From Candidatus Hebobacterum abditum (GTDB lineage Bacteria > Armatimonadota > Hebobacteria > Hebobacterales > Hebobacteraceae): a DNA stretch of 64,000 bases. The stretch's first letter is position 1, and every line of letters begins with the position of its first letter. A program made the translations under genes and the position numbers. This document shows, one piece after another, positions 25,680 through 35,184 of the stretch. Below the pieces are notes generated by a model. It searched no databases, had not been told where the DNA came from, and saw only the letters and a program-made list of their open reading frames with translations. The stretch covers positions 97,987 to 161,986 of the forward strand of contig JALGXW010000001.1 of assembly GCA_029821875.1 (NCBI GenBank), given 5' to 3'.

Positions 25680-28313
25680 ATGACGAGCCGGGAACTCCGG
25701 CAAAGCTTCCTGGACTTCTTCGCCCAGCGGGATCACCGCGTGATGCCCAGCGCGCCCCTCAAGCCCACCGACGAGACGACGCTCTTCACCAGTGCTGGCA
25801 TGCAGCCTTTCGTTCCGTGGTTTCGAGGCATCGTGCCCCCAGAGGTGCCGAGAGCGGCAACATGCCAGAAGTGCTTCCGCTCCGATGACGTAGAGGAGGT
25901 CGGGCGCACCCCCTGGCACCTCACCTTCTTCGAGATGCTCGGCAACTTCTCGTTTGGCGACTACTTCAAGCGCGAGGCCATCGTCTACGCTTGGGAGTAC
26001 GTCACCCAGGTCCTTGGGGTGCCGAAGAGCCGCATCTGGATCACCGTCTACCCGGAGGATGACGAGGCGCCGGAGATCTGGGCGAAGGACATCGGTGTCC
26101 CGCGGTCGCGGATCGTCCAGGATGAGACGAACTGGTGGGGGCCGATTGGCGACTCGGGACCGTGCGGGCCGGACACGGAGCTGCATCTCGACAGTGGAGA
26201 CGACCGAGGCTGTGGGCGGCCCGAGTGCGATCCGACATGCGATTGCCCGCGGTTCAATGAGGTCTGGAACCTCGTCTTCCAGGTGTATAACAAGACTCCG
26301 GCGGGCGAACTCGAGCCGCTGCCGCAACCTGGAATCGACACTGGCATGGGCATGGAGCGGCTCACCGCCCTCATCCAGGATGTGCCCTCGATCTTCGAGA
26401 CCGACCTGCTCGCGCCGATCGTATCGGGAGTAATCGCGCGGGCGCGCGAGTCGGGACCGGAACTGCCGGAGCATCTCGACGAGAAACAGACGCAGGCGAC
26501 GAGAGTGATCGCCGACCATACGCGCGCGCTCGCCTTCCTGCTTGCCGACGGCTTTACGCCCTCGAATGAGGGCGCGGGCTACGTGCTGCGCCGGGTGCTC
26601 CGGCGGGCCTACCGTTCTGGGAGGCGACTCGGCGTCGAGGAGCCATTCCTGAGCGAACTCGTCCCGTCGATCGTGGAGACGATGGGGCCTGTCTACCCGG
26701 AGCTCGTCGGTGCCCAGGAGCGTATCACGACCTGGATCAGGCAGGAGCAGCAGCAGTTCGAAGACACGCTGGAGCGCGGCCTCGGTCCGCTCATGGCGGC
26801 CGTCGAGCGGGCACGAGCAGCTGGGCTTGATGTCCTGCCGGGCGAAGACGGGTTCAAGTTGCACGACACTTACGGCCTGCCGAAAGAGCTAGCTGCCGAT
26901 ATCGCTGCGGAGAGCGGCCTGCGGCTCGACGAGGAGGGCTTCGAGCGGGCCATGGCGGAGCAGCGGGAGCGGGCCCGCTCCCGGGCCCAGCAGGACTTCG
27001 CCTCCGCGATGCGCTCTGGCTATCAGAGCTTCGCCGGCAAGACGACCTTTCTCGGCTATTCGAGCTGTGCGGCCGAGAGCACGATCATTGGCATCATCAG
27101 AGATGGCGGCCCCGTCGATCGGCTCGGCGAGGGCGAGGAGGGAGAGCTGTTCCTCGACACGACGCCGTTCTACGCCGAGAGTGGCGGCCAGGTCGGCGAC
27201 CGGGGCACGGTGACGGCGGACGACACGGAGGCGGCCGTGCTCGACACCTACTATCCCGTGGAAGGCGTGCACGCGCACACCGTCCGGGTCGAGAGGGGCG
27301 AGCTTCGGGCGGGCCAGTCCGTGACGGCGCGGGTAGACGAAGAGCGACGCCAGGCCATCGCGAGGGCCCACACCGCGACCCACTTGCTCCATCATGTGCT
27401 CCGAGAAGTGCTCGGCGAGCACGCGGTGCAGTCGGGTTCGCTCGTCGATGCGGATCGGCTTCGCTTCGACTTCGCGCACTTCTCGGGCCTGACAGATGAG
27501 GAGCGTCAGCGAATAGAGGAAGGTGTCCTTAGACTGGCCCTGCAGGACTCGGCGCTCACTGCCCAAGAGATGACCTTGCGGGATGCCCAGGACATGGGCG
27601 CGATCGCGCTCTTCGGCGAGAAGTACGGCGAGCAGGTCCGCGTCGTCCAGATCGGCGAGTTCAGCCGGGAGCTCTGCGGGGGCACTCACCTTGTTCACGC
27701 GGGCGCCATCGGGGGCTTCTTCATCGTGAGCGAGAGCAGCATCGGCGCGGGCCTTCGACGGATAGAGGCAGTGACCGGCACGGAGGCACAGCGATTGGCT
27801 CTTCGTCAACGGAGTCTGCTGGCGGAGGCGGCTGGGACGCTGAAGTGCCAGCCCGACGATGTCGCCGAGCGCGCGGGGGCGCTCCAAGGCGAGATACATG
27901 AGAAGCAGAGAGAGATCAGCCGCCTCCAGCAGAAGGGCGCGGGCGAGGCCGCGGCCGATCTGGTGAAGCAGGCTGTGGACGTACATGGCGTGAAGCTCGT
28001 GGCGGCGCGAGTGGAGGGTCTGGGGGACGATGCCATTCGCGGTCTCGTCGACGACCTTCGGACCCGACTCGGGTCGGGCATCGTGGTGCTCGGGGCAGCG
28101 GCCGACGAGGGTGTGCGCTTCATCTGCGGCATCACCGAGGACCTCGTCAAGGTTGGCTACCACGCGGGTAACCTGGTCCGGGAGGTAGCAAAGATCGCAG
28201 GCGGTGGGGGAGGCGGCCGGCCGGACTTCGCACAGGCCGGGGGCAAAGACCCGGAGCGGCTCGATGAAGCTTTGGCCAAAGCGAAAGATCTGGTCGCCGC
28301 GCAGAAGGAGTAG
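25680..28313 (+). CDS. alaS: Alanyl-tRNA synthetase
   Basis: 877 aa. The class II aminoacylation core holds FTSAGMQPFVPWF and FFEMLGNFSFGDYFKREA, with GPCGPDTELHLD further on. The editing domain has HTATHLLHH (from residue 564) and Cys666 in ELCGGTHLVHAGAIGGF, and the C-terminal C-Ala region ends GGGGGGRPDFAQAGGKDP. Length is normal. A Cys-rich insert (GCGRPECDPTCDC, about residues 179-191) matches a feature seen in many bacterial AlaRS. The ATG at 25680 is preceded by GGGAGA. The 3' end overlaps the next gene by 50 bases. Confidence 0.96.
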   Translation: MTSRELRQSFLDFFAQRDHRVMPSAPLKPTDETTLFTSAGMQPFVPWFRGIVPPEVPRAATCQKCFRSDDVEEVGRTPWHLTFFEMLGNFSFGDYFKREAIVYAWEYVTQVLGVPKSRIWITVYPEDDEAPEIWAKDIGVPRSRIVQDETNWWGPIGDSGPCGPDTELHLDSGDDRGCGRPECDPTCDCPRFNEVWNLVFQVYNKTPAGELEPLPQPGIDTGMGMERLTALIQDVPSIFETDLLAPIVSGVIARARESGPELPEHLDEKQTQATRVIADHTRALAFLLADGFTPSNEGAGYVLRRVLRRAYRSGRRLGVEEPFLSELVPSIVETMGPVYPELVGAQERITTWIRQEQQQFEDTLERGLGPLMAAVERARAAGLDVLPGEDGFKLHDTYGLPKELAADIAAESGLRLDEEGFERAMAEQRERARSRAQQDFASAMRSGYQSFAGKTTFLGYSSCAAESTIIGIIRDGGPVDRLGEGEEGELFLDTTPFYAESGGQVGDRGTVTADDTEAAVLDTYYPVEGVHAHTVRVERGELRAGQSVTARVDEERRQAIARAHTATHLLHHVLREVLGEHAVQSGSLVDADRLRFDFAHFSGLTDEERQRIEEGVLRLALQDSALTAQEMTLRDAQDMGAIALFGEKYGEQVRVVQIGEFSRELCGGTHLVHAGAIGGFFIVSESSIGAGLRRIEAVTGTEAQRLALRQRSLLAEAAGTLKCQPDDVAERAGALQGEIHEKQREISRLQQKGAGEAAADLVKQAVDVHGVKLVAARVEGLGDDAIRGLVDDLRTRLGSGIVVLGAAADEGVRFICGITEDLVKVGYHAGNLVREVAKIAGGGGGGRPDFAQAGGKDPERLDEALAKAKDLVAAQKE

Positions 28314-30336
28314 CGGGCCCCTCTGGTGTGTTGCACTGGGCCTCCTTGGGCTGGCTGCTCAGCCTCATCCCGCAGAGGGCACTACCGTCGCTCCGCCGCG
28401 CGCATCATCCTTCCGCGCAGGCTCGCGGGGCGCCCGCTCCCTCGTCATCGCACTCCCATCGGCATCGTGGCAGGACCTGCGCCAGTCGAGCGCCCCTAGC
28501 CTCCGCGATCTGACGGTGAAGGGCGGGATCGGGCTCATGCCTGCTCCCCCTGTGTCCAGTTCCGACCAGAATGGGATGTGGGTGACACTGGGCGCTGGAC
28601 GGGCTGCAGTGGGCCCTTCGGCTATGCCAATCCCCGAGCCGGCGGGCGGGAAGTGGCGCATTGACCTGGATGGCGTCCGGCGGGCCAACGCGCATGCCCA
28701 CACGGGAGCGACACCCGGGCTGCTGGGTCAGAGGCTGCACGAGCTCGGTCTCACCACGGCAGTCGTAAGTCCAGGGGGAAGCGGCGGCGAGGCGGCACTG
28801 GCGCTGGCGGACGAGGAGGGGATCGTTGACGGTGTGTGGGCGGGGGAGGAGCTGAGAGACCCGGACAAGCTTCGGGACGCGCTTGCGGAGGCCCTGCGCC
28901 AGCACGCTGTTGTGCTCGCAGACCTCTCGGGGATGGACTCCCTGGAAGCGGCCGATCGCGCCATCGGGGAGGGGCTTGGTCTTCTCTGGCCTTCCGCGTT
29001 CTCCCTCGTTGTCGTGCTGTCGCCGAGGGCCGACGGCCTCACCAGCGCGGCCCATCCCCGACTGTCGCCGGTCGTTGTGGGGAGTGTCCGACGGCAGATC
29101 GAGATCAGGCCCGGGCTTCTCACCAGCGCGAGCACGCGGCGGGAAGGGCTGGTGACAGCGGCTGACATCGCACCGACGCTCCTGGAGTGGTGGGGGCGCG
29201 GGCCCTTCGCCGCGGCAAGTGGGGCGACAGGACATGTGATTCGCATCGTCGAGTCGCACGAGGCAGCCCAGGAACTCGACCGGCTCGACCTGATGCTGGT
29301 GGAGCGACAGAGGCTGCTTGCGCTTGCCGCGCAGCTCTACGCCGTGTACATGGGGGCACTGCTTGCGGCGGCGCTGGCGGTGGGCAGCTGGTGGCGGAGA
29401 CAGTTCAGGTGGCTGGCGGTGCCCGCGCTCGTGGGAGCGCTCTTGCCCGTGGGGCTCCTCGTCGCACCACTGGCCGGACTGGGGCAGGCGCGGCAGTTGC
29501 TGGTGGCGGCCGGACTGGCAATCGGGGGAGCACTGGCGGCCTCGTGCCTGCCGCGGCCGGAGCGGTCCCTTGCCGTCGCGATGCTGATCGGCGCGGCTGT
29601 GATAGTTGCCGATACCCTCCTTGGGTCTCCTCTCATGCGGCGCTCCGCAGTCGGCTTCTCGGTTGTGTCGGGCTCTCGCTTCTACGGCATCGGCAACGAA
29701 TGCGTCGGCGTCCTTGCGGCAATGGCGGCCATCGGGTTGGGGGCGCTGCTCCAGGAGGCGCCGCAGCGGCGAAAGGCCGCGGCACTCATCGGCGTCGCCG
29801 TGGCGCTCGCGGTTGGCGCGCCGTGGTGGGGGGCCAACTGGGGTGGATACGTGGCCATCTTGGTCGGCCTTGTCTCGATGTGGATGCTTGCTAGCAGGCG
29901 TCGGGCAGGTGCAGTGATTCTCGGCCTCGCGCTGATCGTGGTTGCTGCTTCCCTTCCGGCCTTCCTGGATCTCTTGAGGCCGGTGGGCGAGAGGACTCAC
30001 ATTGGCTCGGCCGCAGCACTGGTGGGGTTGCGCACAGACGTGCTGGCCGGTACGGTCGTGCGGAAGCTAGAAATGAACTCGGGGATAGCACGTGTCGCGG
30101 GCTGGTGGTGGCTTCTCGCGCCGCTCGCCGGCCTTGCCGCGCTGGGTATGCTGAAGAGGGTCGGCACTGCTCGACAGTCCCTCGCCGGGAAGCTGTATCT
30201 CTGTGCCGGCCTGTGGGGCGCTGTGGTAAGCGCGCTTGTGGCGATGGTAGTAAATGATTCAGGGGTAGTCTCAATGGCGATGGCACTTGCGGTCGCATCG
30301 AGCGCAGTTGTCTTCATAGGGGCGCGCAGTACGTGA
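28264..30336 (+). CDS. Polytopic membrane protein with alkaline-phosphatase-like domain
   Basis: 690 aa. After an N-terminal hydrophobic segment (about 21-32), residues about 50-330 resemble the alkaline-phosphatase/phosphomutase fold (SLVIALPSASWQDLRQ, LLTSASTRREGLVTAADIAP). About ten membrane helices follow, with SRFYGIGNECVGVLAAM and APWWGANWGGYVAIL between them. I have seen similar unassigned proteins in Gram-positive-type genomes. Catalytic metal residues are not evident, so activity is uncertain. The ATG at 28264 overlaps alaS by 50 bases and has GGAGCGG before it; no in-frame ATG, GTG or TTG follows until after the signal region. It overlaps ruvX by 4 bases and precedes mltG, so a cell-envelope role is plausible. 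Confidence 0.6.
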   Translation: MKLWPKRKIWSPRRRSSGPLWCVALGLLGLAAQPHPAEGTTVAPPRASSFRAGSRGARSLVIALPSASWQDLRQSSAPSLRDLTVKGGIGLMPAPPVSSSDQNGMWVTLGAGRAAVGPSAMPIPEPAGGKWRIDLDGVRRANAHAHTGATPGLLGQRLHELGLTTAVVSPGGSGGEAALALADEEGIVDGVWAGEELRDPDKLRDALAEALRQHAVVLADLSGMDSLEAADRAIGEGLGLLWPSAFSLVVVLSPRADGLTSAAHPRLSPVVVGSVRRQIEIRPGLLTSASTRREGLVTAADIAPTLLEWWGRGPFAAASGATGHVIRIVESHEAAQELDRLDLMLVERQRLLALAAQLYAVYMGALLAAALAVGSWWRRQFRWLAVPALVGALLPVGLLVAPLAGLGQARQLLVAAGLAIGGALAASCLPRPERSLAVAMLIGAAVIVADTLLGSPLMRRSAVGFSVVSGSRFYGIGNECVGVLAAMAAIGLGALLQEAPQRRKAAALIGVAVALAVGAPWWGANWGGYVAILVGLVSMWMLASRRRAGAVILGLALIVVAASLPAFLDLLRPVGERTHIGSAAALVGLRTDVLAGTVVRKLEMNSGIARVAGWWWLLAPLAGLAALGMLKRVGTARQSLAGKLYLCAGLWGAVVSALVAMVVNDSGVVSMAMALAVASSAVVFIGARST

Positions 30337-30773
30337 GCGAGAAGCGCGGGAGTGTGATTGGCCTCGACTTCGGAGAGAAGCGGATCGGCCTCGCGGTCAG
30401 CGACCCATGCCGCGGCATGGCGCGGCCGCTCGACGTCATCGAGCGCCACTCTCTGTCGGAGGACGTGGCGCGCATCGGCGAGATGGCCAAGCGCCGGGGG
30501 GCGAGCAAGATGGTCGTCGGCCTCCCGCTCAACATGGATGGCTCCGTTGGCCCGCAGGCAAGGCGAGCGCGACGGTTTGCAGCGCGCCTGCGTCGAGAGC
30601 TGGGCCTGGAGGTCACACTCTGGGACGAGCGCCTGACCTCCGTGGAGGCGGAGAGAGCACTGCTGCATGCCGGCGAAGGGCGCTCACGCCGACGCGAGCT
30701 GCGAGATGCAGTGGCGGCGGCCCTCGTGCTGCAGGGGTACCTCGACGCGCAACGACGGAGTGTCGAAGAATGA
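30333..30773 (+). CDS. ruvX: Holliday junction resolvase-like / pre-16S rRNA nuclease
   Basis: 146 aa, YqgF/RuvX family. The RNase H-like fold has the acidic residues in GLDFGEKRIGLAVSD (Asp12), WDERLTSVEAE and ELRDAVAAALVLQGYL. In E. coli YqgF processes the 5' end of 16S rRNA. Start is GTG within a GTGA overlap of the previous gene. It overlaps mltG by four bases; ruvX-mltG adjacency is common in bacteria. Confidence 0.92.
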   Translation: MSEKRGSVIGLDFGEKRIGLAVSDPCRGMARPLDVIERHSLSEDVARIGEMAKRRGASKMVVGLPLNMDGSVGPQARRARRFAARLRRELGLEVTLWDERLTSVEAERALLHAGEGRSRRRELRDAVAAALVLQGYLDAQRRSVEE

Positions 30774-31789
30774 GGAGGAAGCGGCGCGGGCCGGCCTGCT
30801 GGCTCGCATTAGGCGCGCTGGCTGTGGCCTTCGCCCTGCTGGTGGGGGGCATCGTCCGCGGTCTCAGAACACCGCTTGGCCCGGGCCCGCCGCAGCTCAT
30901 ATCGGTCGAGCCGGGGGAATCGGCGAGTGAGGTGGCGATGACGCTGCAGGACCGAGGGCTGGTTCGGAACGCGAACACCCTGGTGCTGGCCGCTTATGTC
31001 ACCGGCAAGTGGCGACGCATACAGGCGGGCCGGCACGAGCTGGCGCCGAGCATGTCCGCTCTGGACATGCTCGATGCCCTCTGCCGGGGCTCGCGCACTG
31101 CATGGCACTGGATCACGATACCGGAGGGGCACAACCAGCGCCAGATCGCCGCAAGGCTGCAGGAGGAGCGCCTGGGGTCGGAGTCGGAGTTTCTCGCGGC
31201 GGCCGGCGCACCGGCGCGGTTCCAGGTCGCTTTCCCTCTCCCCGACGATAGCCTCGAGGGCTACCTCTTTCCAGACACGTACCGCGTGGATTCCGGCCAG
31301 ACTGAGGAGGGCATCATCGCACAAATGCTGCGCCGCTTCGAGCAGGTTGTGTGGGGAGGTCTCTTCCAGGAAACGGCGGAGTACAACGGGACAATGCTGC
31401 ACGAGATCCTCACCCTCGCCTCGCTGGTCGAGTGGGAGGCCCAACTGGATGACGAGCGTCCGACCATTGCGGGCGTTCTTGCGAATCGCCTCGAGCGAGG
31501 GCGGAAGCTGGAATGTGACGCGACCGTCCAATATGCCCTCGGCGAGAACCGCAGGTCGCGGCTGAGCTACGACGACCTCGCCATCGACAGCGAGTACAAC
31601 ACCTATCTGCACACTGGACTCCCGCCCGGCCCGATCTGCAGCCCCGGGGAGTCTAGCATCCGTGCTGCCATGAATCCGGCCGACGTGCCCTACCTATACT
31701 ATGTCGCCCGTCCCGATGGCTCCCACGTGTTCACGACCACCTTCTCTCAGCATCAGGCCGCCATCGCCCGGGTCCGCCGAGAGCGCTGA
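30770..31789 (+). CDS. mltG: Endolytic murein transglycosylase
   Basis: 339 aa. One N-terminal membrane helix (about 9-28) anchors a periplasmic or extracytoplasmic YceG-like domain. The catalytic glutamate is Glu221 in LASLVEWEAQ, near LECDATVQYALG and the terminal YLYYVARPDGSHVFTTTF. MltG cuts nascent glycan strands and limits their length. Start ATG overlaps the ruvX stop. The following PASTA protein also suggests a peptidoglycan theme. Confidence 0.92.
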   Translation: MRRKRRGPACWLALGALAVAFALLVGGIVRGLRTPLGPGPPQLISVEPGESASEVAMTLQDRGLVRNANTLVLAAYVTGKWRRIQAGRHELAPSMSALDMLDALCRGSRTAWHWITIPEGHNQRQIAARLQEERLGSESEFLAAAGAPARFQVAFPLPDDSLEGYLFPDTYRVDSGQTEEGIIAQMLRRFEQVVWGGLFQETAEYNGTMLHEILTLASLVEWEAQLDDERPTIAGVLANRLERGRKLECDATVQYALGENRRSRLSYDDLAIDSEYNTYLHTGLPPGPICSPGESSIRAAMNPADVPYLYYVARPDGSHVFTTTFSQHQAAIARVRRER

Positions 31790-31801
31790 GGTGATCGGGC
31801 G

Positions 31802-32641
31802 GTGAGCCGGCGAGGCCCCACGAAGATCGGGACCCCGAAGCCGCAGGTCGGTATGTGGCCGCGGCGGCGCCGGCCGCAGCGCCTGCTCTGGCCACAACTC
31901 CTCGAGTTCTGCGCCATAATCGGCTTCCTGGTGCTGTCGTACTACGGGCTGTTCTGGTATTGGGAGAAGACCGCGCCCCCGTCCACGATAGTGCCGCAGG
32001 TCGTCGGCATGACACAGCTCGAGGCGGCGAAAGTGCTCTCGGCAGCAGGTCTGAGATCTGACGTCGTCGCTCGAAAGACCGACGAGGAGGTCCCTGCGGG
32101 GGCCGTTCTGATTTCAGATCCCCCGCCTGGCCGCGAGGTGAAGCTCGGCCGCCTGGTGCGTGTGACGCTCAGCGCGGGGTCTCGCTGGGCAGTGGTGCCG
32201 GACGTGCGCGAGATGTCTGTTGCGCGCGCTCGCGCTCTGCTGAGAACGGAGAACCTGACCGTGGGAAAGGAGACCGCCCGCTACAATGACAGCATTCCGC
32301 CAGGCTATGTCATAGGGCACGCGCCCGAGCCCGACCAGCAAGTGCCGCGCGGTACGCCCGTGGATCTGCTCATCAGCAAGGGGCCGGCTCCGCGCGTTCA
32401 GCCTCGCGATGACATAGGCGGCCCGGGCCTGAGGCGAACGGACATAGACTACGTCGTCCCGCCGGGGGCAAGCCTCCAGGAGGTGCGCATAGTCGTCGAG
32501 GACCGCAACGGGCAGAGGACGGTCTACCGGGAGATGCACCGGCCGGGCGAGCGCGTGCGCGAGGCCGTGGAGGGCGAGGGGCCTGGCGTGACGGTGCGGG
32601 TATACCTGAGTGGCCTGGTCGTAGAGGAGAGGCCGATTTGA
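31802..32641 (+). CDS. Membrane protein with PASTA repeats
   Basis: 279 aa. A Pro/Arg-rich N-terminus and one membrane helix (about 33-53) precede two clear PASTA domains: about 64-130 (TIVPQVVGMTQLEAAKVLSAAG) and about 131-198 (VVPDVREMSVARARALLRTE). The last 80 residues are a charged beta-rich tail. PASTA domains bind peptidoglycan fragments or beta-lactams. There is no kinase domain, unlike PknB-type proteins. Start is GTG with GAGGTGAT upstream. It follows mltG by 12 bases and probably acts at the cell wall. Confidence 0.82.
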   Translation: MSRRGPTKIGTPKPQVGMWPRRRRPQRLLWPQLLEFCAIIGFLVLSYYGLFWYWEKTAPPSTIVPQVVGMTQLEAAKVLSAAGLRSDVVARKTDEEVPAGAVLISDPPPGREVKLGRLVRVTLSAGSRWAVVPDVREMSVARARALLRTENLTVGKETARYNDSIPPGYVIGHAPEPDQQVPRGTPVDLLISKGPAPRVQPRDDIGGPGLRRTDIDYVVPPGASLQEVRIVVEDRNGQRTVYREMHRPGERVREAVEGEGPGVTVRVYLSGLVVEERPI

Positions 32642-32660
32642 GCGCGGGCGACCGAGTGCC

Positions 32661-34823
32661 ATGGCGCGTTATCGCATTGGCATAGACGTCGGGGGCACGT
32701 TCACCCACGCGGTCGCGCTGGAGGCAAGCGGACTCGCCCTGGCCGCACAGGCCAAGGTGCCCACTACTCATCGCGCCGCGCGCGGAGTCGCCGAGGGGGT
32801 CGTTCAGGCCCTGCGCCAGCTCCTCGACACGGCGGACATACGCGCCGCCGACATCAGCTTCCTCGCCTACAGCACGACGCAGGTGACCAACGCCCTCCTG
32901 GAAGGCGACGTTGCCTCGGTGGGCATTGTCGCCTTGGGCTCGGGCCTGGAGGGGCGGCGCGTCGCTCAGCAGACGCGCATCGGCAGCATCCCGCTCGCGC
33001 CGGGGAGAGAGCTAGCCACGGTCCACACATACCTCGACCTGGCTGAGTCCGATGTGAGCAGCGCAGACCGGGCCCTCGCCGAGCTCAAGGAGGCTGGAGC
33101 GATCGCCATCGTGGCCGCGCAGGCCTTCTCAGTGGACGATCCCCGGAGTGAGCTGGAGGTGATGGCACGGGCGGAGGCGGCCCACCTCCCGGCAACGGGC
33201 ACACACGAGATAACCGGCAGATATGGTCTCCGCATGCGCACGCGCACCGCCGTCATCAACGCGAGCCTCCTGCCGAAGGCAATCGCCACCGCGGACCTGA
33301 CCGAGGAGGCCGCGCGTGATATTGGGATCACCGCCCCGCTGATGGTCGTGCGCAGCGACGGGGGCGTCATGAGTGTGGATGAAGTGCGGAGGCGGCCGCT
33401 GCTCACTCTCCTGTCGGGGCCGGCGGCTGGAGTCGCGGCCGCGCTGATGTACGCCCGCGTCAGCGAGGGCGTCTTCCTGGAGGTGGGAGGCACGAGTACC
33501 GACATCTCTGCAATCCGCCACGGGCGTGCCCTGCTTCGGACTGCTGAGGTGGGGGGACACAGGCTGTTCATGCGAACCGTGGACGTGAGGACGATCGGTG
33601 TGGCCGGCGGCTCTATGCCTCGTATCACGGGCGGCCAGGTCCACGCAGTGGGCCCACGGAGCGCGCACCTGGCAGGGCTGCCGTATGCCTGCTTCATGCA
33701 GCACGGGAGGCTGGTCCCGGAAGGTTCGAACCTGCAGGTCAAGTTGGCCTCGCCCATCACCGGCGACCCGGACGACTACGCCATCCTGGAGACCGGTGTC
33801 GGCGAGCGCGTCGCAGTGACCGTGACCTGCGCCGCCAACGCGGCCGGACTGGTCCCGGAGGGCGACTTCGCCCGCGGGGATCTCGGCTCGGCGCGCGCGG
33901 CGGTCGCGGCACTGGGTGGGGTCCTCCACACACCGCCGGAGCAGGCGGCGCGGCGGGTGATGGACGTCGCCGCGGAGGCGCCGGCGACAGTCGTGGATGA
34001 GCTGATAGAGCAGCGGGGCACGACTCGCAGAGGCACCGAGCTGATTGCAGGCGGAGGAGGCGCCAGTGCTCTGGTGCCGGCCGTCGGGCAGAAGCTCGGC
34101 CTACATGTTCGGCTGGCGCCAAGCGCGCCGGTCATCTCTGCTATCGGCACCGCGCTTGCATTGGTTCGAGAGGTGGTCGAGAGGACGGTTCCCGATGCCT
34201 CCGAGGAGGATCTGCTTCGGATACGGCGAGAGGCCGTTGAGGCCGTCGTCCGACAGGGTGCAGACCCCTCGAGTATTTCGGTTGACATCGAGTACGATGC
34301 ACGGACCGCGCTCCTGCGCGCCTTCGCCAGCGGCCAGACGGAGCTCCGCGAGCGAGATCTCGAGGCCGATGAGGCCAGCGACGAGGAGCGACGGCGCGCG
34401 GCGGCGAAGTCCTTGGCGGCGGCGCTGGAGGATGTCGCGCCGGTTGCCGACGCCGGCCTGCTCCGTGCTTATCGAGCTACCTGGGAACGAAAGCGGCTGC
34501 TGGGTCTGCTGAGAGAGCGCGGGCACGGCATTGCACTGGTGGACCCGCAGGCTGTAGTCCGACTTGTGCTCCCGCGGGGCTCGGTCGCGAGACTCACGGC
34601 GGGGGAGGTGAGAGAGGGGCTCTCGCACCTGCTGGAGGAGGAGACTCGGTACGGTGACGCAGGGGCTGAGCTGCCCCAGTTGTTCCTCGGGCTGCGGGGC
34701 CGGATCGTGAACCTCTCCGGGCTGGTGAGTCAGGCGCAGGTACTGTCGCTCGCCGAGGCCGAGGTGGCAGGAGTGGCACGGGACGAGCCGATTCTGGCCG
34801 CGACGGCGCGACGCGGGATGTGA
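32661..34823 (+). CDS. Hydantoinase/oxoprolinase family protein (HyuA-like)
   Basis: 720 aa. N-terminal signature YRIGIDVGGTFTHAVAL, then LAYSTTQVTNALLEG and LTLLSGPAAGVAAALMYA with EVGGTSTDIS, all typical of HyuA (ATP-dependent hydantoinase/5-oxoprolinase A) proteins. The C-terminal 200 residues are poorly recognised. No HyuB partner is adjacent. Acetophenone or acetone carboxylase alpha relatives share these motifs, so the substrate is open. The start ATG lies 19 bases after the PASTA gene, suggesting co-transcription rather than shared function. Confidence 0.8.
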   Translation: MARYRIGIDVGGTFTHAVALEASGLALAAQAKVPTTHRAARGVAEGVVQALRQLLDTADIRAADISFLAYSTTQVTNALLEGDVASVGIVALGSGLEGRRVAQQTRIGSIPLAPGRELATVHTYLDLAESDVSSADRALAELKEAGAIAIVAAQAFSVDDPRSELEVMARAEAAHLPATGTHEITGRYGLRMRTRTAVINASLLPKAIATADLTEEAARDIGITAPLMVVRSDGGVMSVDEVRRRPLLTLLSGPAAGVAAALMYARVSEGVFLEVGGTSTDISAIRHGRALLRTAEVGGHRLFMRTVDVRTIGVAGGSMPRITGGQVHAVGPRSAHLAGLPYACFMQHGRLVPEGSNLQVKLASPITGDPDDYAILETGVGERVAVTVTCAANAAGLVPEGDFARGDLGSARAAVAALGGVLHTPPEQAARRVMDVAAEAPATVVDELIEQRGTTRRGTELIAGGGGASALVPAVGQKLGLHVRLAPSAPVISAIGTALALVREVVERTVPDASEEDLLRIRREAVEAVVRQGADPSSISVDIEYDARTALLRAFASGQTELRERDLEADEASDEERRRAAAKSLAAALEDVAPVADAGLLRAYRATWERKRLLGLLRERGHGIALVDPQAVVRLVLPRGSVARLTAGEVREGLSHLLEEETRYGDAGAELPQLFLGLRGRIVNLSGLVSQAQVLSLAEAEVAGVARDEPILAATARRGM

Positions 34824-34863
34824 GTTCCGGCTGCCGAATCCGCAGCCGCCTCAGGAGGTATTG

Positions 34864-35175
34864 ATGGCCGACGTGGGTCGTTTGACGAAGGAAGAATGGG
34901 ATGATCTTGAGCCTCGGCTGGCCGAGGTCGATCGAGGCACCCACGAGCGCTTCACCAGCAGCGCCGAGGCGAAGTCATTGCTCGGCGAAACCGACAAGAC
35001 TCCCGGATACGTGCTGCTCCAACACCTGAAGGAGCTTGGCGACGAGACCGCTGTCAAGCTTTTCCGCGCCACTGAGATGTACCATCACGAGATAACCCGT
35101 GCCGACATCGGCGTCGCGTATCTGCGGGGCAAGGAGGTCGGCCGAACCGAGGCGGAAGGCGAGAAGTCCCGATAG
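34864..35175 (+). CDS. Conserved-looking small protein of unknown function
   Basis: 103 aa, acidic and charged, predicted mostly helical. No signal peptide, membrane helix, Cys or known motif is seen. It contains TPGYVLLQHLKELGDETAV and YHHEITRADIGVAYLRGKEV. The ATG at 34864 has a strong AGGAGGT site; a TTG immediately before is an alternative. It lies between the HyuA-like gene and proS, 9 bases before the latter. I cannot assign a function. Confidence 0.6.
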   Translation: MADVGRLTKEEWDDLEPRLAEVDRGTHERFTSSAEAKSLLGETDKTPGYVLLQHLKELGDETAVKLFRATEMYHHEITRADIGVAYLRGKEVGRTEAEGEKSR

Positions 35176-35184
35176 GAGACGACC

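Noticed and set aside
28405..30000. Minus-strand open frame of 531 codons
   Set aside because: Antisense to the phosphatase-like membrane protein gene; His/Arg/Pro-rich, no motif.
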